11,510 nt of DNA, taken from Desulfobacteraceae bacterium. GTDB taxonomy: Bacteria > Desulfobacterota > Desulfobacteria > Desulfobacterales > Desulfobacteraceae. The stretch lies in contig JAABSK010000069.1 in assembly GCA_011390435.1 (NCBI GenBank), positions 1-11,510 on the forward strand. Reading direction: 5' to 3'. Shown here in pieces: positions 6,142-11,510 of the stretch. The position numbers and the translations under genes were made by a program. Every line of letters starts with the position of its first letter. Position 1 is the stretch's first letter. The notes beneath the pieces are model-generated. The model saw only the letters and a program-made list of their open reading frames with translations, made no database searches and had not been told where the DNA came from.

Positions 6142-8121
6142 TTATGCAAACAAGGACAACTGATTGCGGCGGGCATCCGCATGCTGGATAGTGACCTGGA
6201 TCACATCACCGGGTTTAAGCTTGATGCCGTTGGACGGAAGCCGGGTTTCCAGCATGAATTCTTTGAGCAGCACGTTGTATTCGTCCCGGTAGACGTCCAG
6301 AACCATGGCTTCATATGCTTCGCCTCTGCGGGCCTCAAGATATTTGATAATCCAGTAGCGTTTCCGAGAGGCCTGGATACGTCCGGCATTGGTCATGGGA
6401 ACGGAAATTGAATACAGAATGTTTTCCAGCTCAGTTTTTGAATAAGGTGTGCTGTATCCAAGCAGGGCTTTAATCTGGCGCTGGGTCAGCAGATCTGGAT
6501 AGCGCCGTATGGGAGATGTTGCTGTTGTATATGCCTTGACCCCCAACCCGGAATGGGTTTCAGGATCTGTCCCGATAACCGCGCGGCTTAATTGCTTGCG
6601 CTGCATGAAATTCAGGCTCAGTGAAGTTTCAATCCCTTTAAACAGGCGCTGTTTCGGCTGGGCCTGGGAGCGGAAAACCGCTGGCATTTTATGGTTTGCA
6701 AGAAATTCAGCCATCAGGCTGTTGGCAAGGATCATCAGTTCAGAAATCAGCATGCGGGACGGATTTTCCCGGTCGATTTTTGCATACCCGATTTCATTGT
6801 TTTCTTCGATCCAGACGTTGACCTCCGGGAGAGTGATCTGAATGGCACCGGCTTTCAGGCGTTTTTCCCGTAGAAAGGTGGCCATTTTGTACAGCGTGGT
6901 GATGGGGTCGTTTTTTCCGTTGAGCAGATTGGCCTCGGTATAGCTCATCTGGGTGTGCACCTTGATAATGCTGGGCACAATCTCATATTCCTGGATTTCA
7001 AAAAACCGATTCATTTTGACAATCGTGCTGATGCCCGGTCGGGTCTGTCCCTCTTTCAAGCTGCACATATCTTCTGACAGGCCCTGGGGAAGCATGGGAA
7101 GTTTGTCATCGGGCATGTAAATGGAGCTGGCCCGCTCCCGTGCTGCCAGGTCGATGGGATCATCCTTTTTGATATAGGCGTCCACATCAATGATATGGAT
7201 GCCAAGGGTATAACCGGTGTCTGTGGTTTCAAGACTGATGGCATCATCAAAATCCATGGTGGACTGCCCGTCAATGGTAATCAGCGGAACATGGGTCAGA
7301 TCCCTGCGCAGGGGATCGTCTGAAAATGAGAGACCTTCTGTGCTGATCTGTTGTTGATGATTGAGTACCTCACTGGAGAACCGGGTTGGAATCTGCAGTG
7401 TCAACAGGTCAATGTTGATATCCGGCTCCCAGATTTCTGCCTTTACAAAAACGGCAAACAGTTGTTCGGGTGAGTTCAGAGGGGACCGTTTGATGATTTC
7501 TCTGGCAGTCATGTACTGGGGCGCATCCGTATTAAACAGGTAATAGGATTTTAAAATCTCAACAATCTGTGTATCCATGTGAACCGGAGAGCCGTTTTTG
7601 TTGTTCAGCGTACGTGTAATCCAGTCAGCTCCTTTCTGGATAAGGCGTTCCTTTTTTTCAGCATCCCGGATCTGTCGCTGTTTTGCCTCCACCTGAGCCG
7701 GTGTGTAGGGAATGAACAGCAGTTTATTGAACTTGAAATACAGCCGATCCTTGAAAAAAGCACGGATAACGGCAGATTCGTGATCTGAAGTCAATGGCGG
7801 GTCAAAACAGAAAAGGGTCATGGTGGAGATATCGATCTCTCCGGATTCTTCGTGGAGCAGTTCCCATAATTCCTTTACATCAACAGTTTCAGAAAGTTGG
7901 TCCCGGCGCAGGGTAAGGGACTTGAGATGGTTGACAATTTCATTTCGCGCAACAGTGGTATCAAGGCAGACCTCTGATATATGGGACAACCGGTTTTCAG
8001 AATAGTTGACTTCCCGGTTGTTTTCATTCAGTAATCTCAGCCGGCCGTTTTTGATCTGCAGTATGATAGCAGATATGATTTTTTGCTGGTCGATATACTC
8101 TACAATATTTCCTGTGATCAT
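6142..8121 (-). CDS. RNB-domain 3'-5' exoribonuclease (RNase II/R family)
   Basis: 659 aa from ATG 8121. The central RNB domain carries TIDGQSTMDFDDA with the four metal-binding aspartates D284, D290, D292 and D293 spaced as in E. coli RNase II, and the signature TSPIRRYPDL at 535-544. Before it lies an N-terminal part opening with GNIVEYIDQQKI and RLRLLNENNREVN, a strand-rich segment typical of deltaproteobacterial RNB proteins, followed by winged-helix-like regions. The last ~55 residues resemble the S1/OB end. It should degrade single-stranded RNA from the 3' end in the cytoplasm. It is nearer RNase II in size; true RNase R is longer, with a basic tail absent here. An upstream in-frame TTG at 8157 would add 12 residues, but it is the first base triplet of a TTGACA -35 box, has no ribosome site, and ATG 8121 gives the family-like N terminus. 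No Shine-Dalgarno precedes 8121; see the leaderless finding. Confidence 0.9.
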   Translation of the reverse strand: MITGNIVEYIDQQKIISAIILQIKNGRLRLLNENNREVNYSENRLSHISEVCLDTTVARNEIVNHLKSLTLRRDQLSETVDVKELWELLHEESGEIDISTMTLFCFDPPLTSDHESAVIRAFFKDRLYFKFNKLLFIPYTPAQVEAKQRQIRDAEKKERLIQKGADWITRTLNNKNGSPVHMDTQIVEILKSYYLFNTDAPQYMTAREIIKRSPLNSPEQLFAVFVKAEIWEPDINIDLLTLQIPTRFSSEVLNHQQQISTEGLSFSDDPLRRDLTHVPLITIDGQSTMDFDDAISLETTDTGYTLGIHIIDVDAYIKKDDPIDLAARERASSIYMPDDKLPMLPQGLSEDMCSLKEGQTRPGISTIVKMNRFFEIQEYEIVPSIIKVHTQMSYTEANLLNGKNDPITTLYKMATFLREKRLKAGAIQITLPEVNVWIEENNEIGYAKIDRENPSRMLISELMILANSLMAEFLANHKMPAVFRSQAQPKQRLFKGIETSLSLNFMQRKQLSRAVIGTDPETHSGLGVKAYTTATSPIRRYPDLLTQRQIKALLGYSTPYSKTELENILYSISVPMTNAGRIQASRKRYWIIKYLEARRGEAYEAMVLDVYRDEYNVLLKEFMLETRLPSNGIKLKPGDVIQVTIQHADARRNQLSLFA

Positions 8122-8128
8122 AAACCGG

Positions 8129-8157
8129 ACAATATCAGGAAGACTGAATATTGTCAA
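8129..8157 (-). promoter_or_regulatory. Promoter of the RNB gene, positioned for a leaderless transcript
   Basis: On the minus strand TTGACA (8157-8152, perfect) and TATTGT (8134-8129, four of six) are exactly 17 bp apart. Seven bases separate the -10 box from the A of the ATG at 8121, so transcription should start on or one base before the start codon. Confidence 0.55.
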
Positions 8158-8190
8158 ATTGCAAAACAGATGCCAAAAAAGGGCTCCGGC

Positions 8191-8219
8191 TTGAAAAAGT
8201 ACGGATGATAGGCTATGAT
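8191..8219 (+). promoter_or_regulatory. Promoter of the Smr gene, positioned for a leaderless transcript
   Basis: TTGAAA (8191-8196, five of six) and TATGAT (8214-8219, five of six) are exactly 17 bp apart. Six bases (TCCGCT) separate the -10 box from the A of the ATG at 8226, the distance at which RNA polymerase normally starts. The -35 boxes of the two divergent promoters are 33 bp apart. Confidence 0.6.
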
Positions 8220-8225
8220 TCCGCT

Positions 8226-8843
8226 ATGGCAGACAAGGGTTTCAAAAAGAAAAAGCATCAGAAAAGAACCAAAAACGGACTCCCTGTTTTTCATTCTGAC
8301 AGGGAGTTTCTGCGCGAATTTGAAAAAGCCCACCATTTATCCTGCGCACCGTTGATCACAGAGAGCAAAAAAACGGTGAAAAACCGGCACGGCGTGGAGA
8401 TTATTGAACTGAAAAATGAGTCGGCAGCTGTCACTCATTCCCGGGAAACAGACAATTTTGCACAACTGCTGGAAGATTATCTGAAAACCAGACCGCTATC
8501 ACCACTGAAAAAACCTGACCCTGTCCCTGTGAAAAAGCGGCTCAAACGTTATCCCGACGTACAGGTTGAACTGGATCTTCACGGATTTACCGCAGCCATT
8601 GCCCAGATCCGGGCAAGCTCCTTTTTACATTCCTGTAAAATTCAGGGACTTTTCACTGCCCGGATTATTGTGGGAAAAGGTATTCATTCAGATCATGGGC
8701 CGATTCTGCCGGATGTGGTGGAGGATGTTGTCCTTCAGATGAAACGCCGGGATATTGTCCTCTGGTATGAGTGGGAGCAAAAAAAGAAATCCAGAAGCGG
8801 AGCGTTGATTGTTTATCTCAAACAATTTGACCAATATGACTGA
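8226..8843 (+). CDS. Smr-domain protein (putative RNA/DNA endonuclease)
   Basis: 205 aa from ATG 8226. The N terminus is strongly basic (GFKKKKHQKRTKNG, 4-17), likely nucleic-acid or ribosome binding. A charged, probably flexible middle follows. The Smr domain covers about 110-200: LDLHG at 116-120 with the conserved Asp and His, a helix, then IIVGKGIHSDHGPIL at 147-161, equivalent to the (I/V)IHGKG...GPVL motif, and a last strand ALIVYL at 193-198. The His of HGKG is Val here. Smr domains occur in the MutS2 C terminus and E. coli SmrB, which cuts mRNA between collided ribosomes. Upstream in-frame starts exist at TTG 8151 and ATG 8205, but 8226 gives the usual family N terminus and the only one that fits the promoter; the others would lie before the predicted transcription start. 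No good Shine-Dalgarno. Ends 6 bp from the converging mltG gene. Confidence 0.85.
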   Translation: MADKGFKKKKHQKRTKNGLPVFHSDREFLREFEKAHHLSCAPLITESKKTVKNRHGVEIIELKNESAAVTHSRETDNFAQLLEDYLKTRPLSPLKKPDPVPVKKRLKRYPDVQVELDLHGFTAAIAQIRASSFLHSCKIQGLFTARIIVGKGIHSDHGPILPDVVEDVVLQMKRRDIVLWYEWEQKKKSRSGALIVYLKQFDQYD

Positions 8844-8849
8844 TCTGTA

Positions 8850-9869
8850 TTATTTACCCAGTTGATATTTTCTGACAGCCTGGTGATGTTCCGGGTAGGT
8901 TCGGGAAAAATGATGGGTGCTGTCTTTTTTGGATACAAAAAACAGATAATCGCTTTGGGCCGGATATAAAGCCGCCAGGATCGCGTGGCGGCCCGGATTG
9001 GCAATGGGTCCGGCAGGAAACCCATTGATCTGATAGGTATTATAGGGCGTTGGTGTCCGAAGGTGAATGCGTTTGATATTGCCGTCAAAATCCGGAATGC
9101 CGTAGATCACTGTTGGATCGCTTTCCAGGCGCATTTTTTTTTCCAGGCGGTTGTGGAAGACAGATGCAATTAAGGGGCGTTCATCAGGATCACCGGTTTC
9201 TTTTTCAATTATCGAGGCGAGAATGACAATTTCATGCCGGGTAAATCCCAGTGCATCTGCCTGTGCATCCATATCAGGCGTGAACACGGTATGAAAATGG
9301 TTTACCATGGTTGAAATAATGGTTTTACAACTGGCGTCTCCAGGAAAAAAATAGGTGTCTGGAAACAGATAGCCTTCAAGTGAGTCTGATGGAATGCCAA
9401 AAGATTTTACATAGGCAGGGTCGCGGCACAGTGCGATAAACTCGTTTTGGCTGCAGGAAACAAAATCTGCCAGCAACTCTGAAATCTGGCGGATGTCCCA
9501 GCCTTCTGGCACGGTCATCCGGGACAAGGCGACCCGACCGGTCAAAAACGTATTCAGAATCTGTTTTGGGGTGTCGGCTGCGGAAATGACATAATCACCC
9601 GCCTGCAGTTTTTTATCGGCATTTTTAAACCGGGCATAATAGTTGAAATAGGTGCTGTTGGCGATGATGGAGCGCTGCTCTAGCTGGGTTGAGATGTCAG
9701 ACAGGTGCTGGCCCTGGGCAATGGTAAAGTGGATGTTTTCAGCTGCCGGATCAAACGGTGTGTTGAGAAATGTGCTGATGGTCCAGATGTAAAAGATACT
9801 GACAGCAGAAACCATCATGCCGGCTGTCAGGCACAGCATTAAAACCCATTTGAATTGTATTTTTCGCAT
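8850..9869 (-). CDS. mltG: Endolytic murein transglycosylase MltG (YceG-like)
   Basis: 339 aa, normal length for MltG. One N-terminal membrane helix at about 8-31 anchors it in the inner membrane with the rest in the periplasm. A LysM-like segment follows (IHFTIAQGQHLSDISTQL, about 46-63, and LQAGDYVIS at 88-96). The YceG catalytic domain includes the VPEGW motif at 120-124, EGYLFPDTYFF at 165-175, ASIIEKETG at 218-226 with the catalytic-type Glu (E222), ASVFHNRL at 235-242, SDPTVIYG at 250-257 and the closing NGFPAGPIANPG. It cleaves glycan strands internally, probably ending nascent peptidoglycan chains. The start at 9869 suits the protein, but no Shine-Dalgarno sequence is visible in front of it, and unlike the RNB and Smr genes no leaderless promoter fits. 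It follows the oxidoreductase gene by 84 bp, separated by an inverted repeat. Confidence 0.93.
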   Translation of the reverse strand: MRKIQFKWVLMLCLTAGMMVSAVSIFYIWTISTFLNTPFDPAAENIHFTIAQGQHLSDISTQLEQRSIIANSTYFNYYARFKNADKKLQAGDYVISAADTPKQILNTFLTGRVALSRMTVPEGWDIRQISELLADFVSCSQNEFIALCRDPAYVKSFGIPSDSLEGYLFPDTYFFPGDASCKTIISTMVNHFHTVFTPDMDAQADALGFTRHEIVILASIIEKETGDPDERPLIASVFHNRLEKKMRLESDPTVIYGIPDFDGNIKRIHLRTPTPYNTYQINGFPAGPIANPGRHAILAALYPAQSDYLFFVSKKDSTHHFSRTYPEHHQAVRKYQLGK

Positions 9870-9889
9870 AAGTGCAATCTTGAAATGAT

Positions 9890-9920
9890 AAAGGGTATCA
9901 TGCAGATACAGATACCCTTT
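9890..9920 (-). terminator. 10-bp inverted repeat between oxidoreductase and mltG genes
   Basis: AAAGGGTATC (9890-9899) and GATACCCTTT (9911-9920) form a perfect 10-bp stem with an 11-nt loop. It stands 33 bp after the oxidoreductase stop codon and 20 bp before the mltG start. The T stretch after the stem on the minus strand is poor (TTTATCATTT), so it may be a weak terminator or attenuator, or an operator controlling mltG. A TATCAT -10-like hexamer (9890-9885) starts right at its edge but no matching -35 was found. A smaller palindrome ACAGTTACTGT lies at 9936-9946. Confidence 0.45.
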
Positions 9921-9953
9921 TCATTGAAATTGAATACAGTTACTGTCTGAAAA

Positions 9954-11510
9954 TCAGCTGATGCCGCCTGCCATGGGGAAATCACCGTCTTTGTTATAGC
10001 AGATTCGGCAGCAGTTCAGGCACCGATTCGCTTCCTGGTGCGCGGTGTCTTCCGGCAGCACCAGATCCACTTCGATAAATGAATCCAGCCGGTCCTTCAC
10101 ATGTATTTCAGGCATTTTTGCCCGGGGTGTCTGTTTGATGCCTGGCACAGCCGTGAAAATTGACTCTTTAATCCGTTTTTTCTGCAAAGAGTTTTTCACC
10201 GGTTCCACGGGTTCGCCTTTCAAGAACAGATCAATCGACCGGGCAGCCCGTCTGCCGCTTCCAATGGCATCCACTACCAGAGCAGGGCCGGTTGCAGCAT
10301 CGCCTGCGGTGAAAATATAGGGGATGGAAGACTGAAGCCGTTCAGGATCATTGTCAATGGTGTTCCAGCGGGTCAGTTCAAGCTGGGTCATGCGTTTCTG
10401 GGGATCATCGTCCCTGAAAGCGGCATCCGGCTGCTGGCCGATGGCAGAGATGACCATTTCAACATCAAGCAGTGTTTCTGATCCTTCAACAGGTTCCGGC
10501 CGTCGTCTGCCGCTGGCATCCGGCTCGCCCAGTTCCATTTTAAGGTATTCAAGGTGCCTGACCTGTCCGTTTTCATCACCGATCACCCGTGTTGGCGCAG
10601 CAAGAAATACAAACTCGATGCCCTCTTCCTCAGAAGCCACAATTTCAACTTCATTGGCCGGCATCTCTTTCCGGGTCCGACGATAGACCATGTACACTTT
10701 TTCAAGTCCACAGCGAAGCAGGGTCCTGGCGCAGTCTACGGCAGTGTTTCCACCACCGACCACTGCCGCAGTTTTTCCAAGTTTTACATTTTGACCGCTG
10801 GACATGCGCTGCAGGAAATCAATTCCGGTGAAACACCCGTCCAGATCTTCGCCTTCAATTCCCAACGTATAATCTTTCCATGCACCCACGCCAATGAAAA
10901 CGGCATGATATCCACCAGCCATCAGGGAACCCAAGCCAAAATCCTCTCCAAATTTGACATGACAGAAGGATTTGATTCCCAGGTCAAGGATGCCTTGAAT
11001 TTCCCAGTCCAAAACAGCTTTGGGAAGCCGGTATTCAGGAATACCATATCTGAGCATTCCGCCAAGTTTTGGCATGGCGTCAAAAATATCCACCTGGTGG
11101 CCGATTCTTCTCAGAAAAAAGGCGCAGGACAGACCCGCAGGTCCGCCACCGATAACAGCAACTTTTTTTCCGGTGTCCGGCGCACATTTGATTGGAATCC
11201 TGGAGCCGGAGTTCATTTCATAATCCGCCACAAACCGCTTGAGCTGGTTGATGGAGACCGGTTCATCTTCAATTCCCCTCCGGCACTGATCTTCACACGG
11301 ATGGGGGCAGACCCGTCCGCAGGCCAGCGGCAGTGGATTTCTCAGCCGGATGGTTTGCACCGCTTCTTTGTATTTGCCTTGCTTGAGCTGGTTGATGTAC
11401 CGGGGAATATTAATTTCAGCAGGGCAGGTCTGGGAACAGGGTGCCAAGGCATCCTGTTCCTGATTGAATTTCATCAGCTGCTGGGAAAGCGTTTTGACCT
11501 GGATAATATC
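9954..11510 (-). CDS. FeS- and FAD-containing NAD(P) oxidoreductase, GltD-like (5' end beyond window)
   Basis: The frame is open to the right edge: a Met codon lies at 11474, but 12 further codons upstream have no stop and that Met has no ribosome site, so it is probably internal. Counting from that Met: cysteines C13 and C17, then C52, C56, C60 and C64 (two [4Fe-4S] clusters as in the glutamate synthase small subunit), the FAD loop GGGPAG at 109-114, the NAD(P) loop VGGGNTAVD at 239-247 followed by YRRTRKEMPA (264-273; the arginines suit NADPH), and the second FAD motif FTAGDAATGPA. The end has an extra pair of cysteine pairs, RCLNCCRICYN (C485, C488, C489, C492), suggesting another cluster or metal site. 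It moves electrons between NAD(P)H and an FeS partner. Without gltB in view it may be GltD itself or the C-terminal part of a larger protein such as an SfrB- or NuoF-linked oxidoreductase. Confidence 0.85.
   Translation of the reverse strand, partial: DIIQVKTLSQQLMKFNQEQDALAPCSQTCPAEINIPRYINQLKQGKYKEAVQTIRLRNPLPLACGRVCPHPCEDQCRRGIEDEPVSINQLKRFVADYEMNSGSRIPIKCAPDTGKKVAVIGGGPAGLSCAFFLRRIGHQVDIFDAMPKLGGMLRYGIPEYRLPKAVLDWEIQGILDLGIKSFCHVKFGEDFGLGSLMAGGYHAVFIGVGAWKDYTLGIEGEDLDGCFTGIDFLQRMSSGQNVKLGKTAAVVGGGNTAVDCARTLLRCGLEKVYMVYRRTRKEMPANEVEIVASEEEGIEFVFLAAPTRVIGDENGQVRHLEYLKMELGEPDASGRRRPEPVEGSETLLDVEMVISAIGQQPDAAFRDDDPQKRMTQLELTRWNTIDNDPERLQSSIPYIFTAGDAATGPALVVDAIGSGRRAARSIDLFLKGEPVEPVKNSLQKKRIKESIFTAVPGIKQTPRAKMPEIHVKDRLDSFIEVDLVLPEDTAHQEANRCLNCCRICYNKDGDFPMAGGIS

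Noticed and set aside
8122..8157. TTG start at 8157 giving a 671-residue RNB protein
   Set aside because: The TTG is part of a perfect TTGACA -35 box, lacks a ribosome site, and adds residues (TIFSLPDIVRF) that do not look like the family N terminus, which fits ATG 8121.
8151..8225. TTG start at 8151 or ATG at 8205 for the Smr protein
   Set aside because: The segment contains the promoter of the gene itself (8191-8219), has no Shine-Dalgarno, and the basic GFKKKK N terminus starts naturally at 8226.
9842..9904. 20-codon open frame starting ATG at 9904 overlapping the mltG start, as a possible leader peptide
   Set aside because: Its only candidate ribosome site (AGGG) is too far away, it is in another frame, and there is no codon run suggesting attenuation.
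10488..10515. RRPEPVEGS stretch in the oxidoreductase, resembling a translated palindromic repeat seen in some genomes
   Set aside because: GltD-type proteins normally have SGRRRPxPxxGSE here, so it is native protein sequence and not an inserted repeat.

Overview
The window looks like an ordinary, gene-dense piece of chromosome from a Gram-negative anaerobe, most likely a sulfate-reducing deltaproteobacterium (Desulfobacteraceae or a close relative). This is judged from protein style: split PurH, a divergent RNB/Smr pair and a cysteine-rich GltD-like oxidoreductase, with moderate GC. The genus cannot be fixed from the sequence alone. No rRNA, tRNA, CRISPR array, insertion sequence, phage gene or transfer signature was seen.

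Layout from left to right. (1) Positions 1-1003, minus strand: the N-terminal part of an MBL-fold hydrolase (runs off the left edge) and, upstream of it, a membrane-anchored SIMPL-domain protein. (2) Positions 1004-1207: a divergent promoter region. (3) Positions 1208-6135, plus strand: a Bcr/CflA-type MFS drug exporter, a Kef-type cation:proton antiporter with an RCK (TrkA-N) domain, then two adjacent genes that together make a split PurH (IMP cyclohydrolase, then AICAR formyltransferase). These do the last two steps of de novo IMP synthesis. (4) Positions 6142-8843: an RNase II/R-like RNB exoribonuclease (minus) and a Smr-domain protein (plus) transcribed away from each other from a 104-bp spacer. 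(5) Positions 8850-11510, minus strand: MltG-type endolytic murein transglycosylase, preceded by an FeS/FAD NAD(P) oxidoreductase of the GltD type that runs off the right edge. Two convergent junctions (6135/6142 and 8843/8850) have only 6 bp between stop codons.

The most unusual signal is in the RNB/Smr spacer. Each gene has a good sigma70-type promoter (TTGACA-17-TATTGT and TTGAAA-17-TATGAT) whose predicted start of transcription falls on, or within one base of, the A of the ATG. Neither gene has a Shine-Dalgarno sequence, while five other genes in the window have clear ones. This predicts two divergent leaderless mRNAs for two RNA-acting enzymes, whose relatives in E. coli (RNase R, SmrB) work in clearing stalled ribosomes and non-stop mRNA. 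The second point of interest is the split PurH, whose cyclohydrolase half departs sharply from the family consensus in one otherwise very conserved active-site segment.
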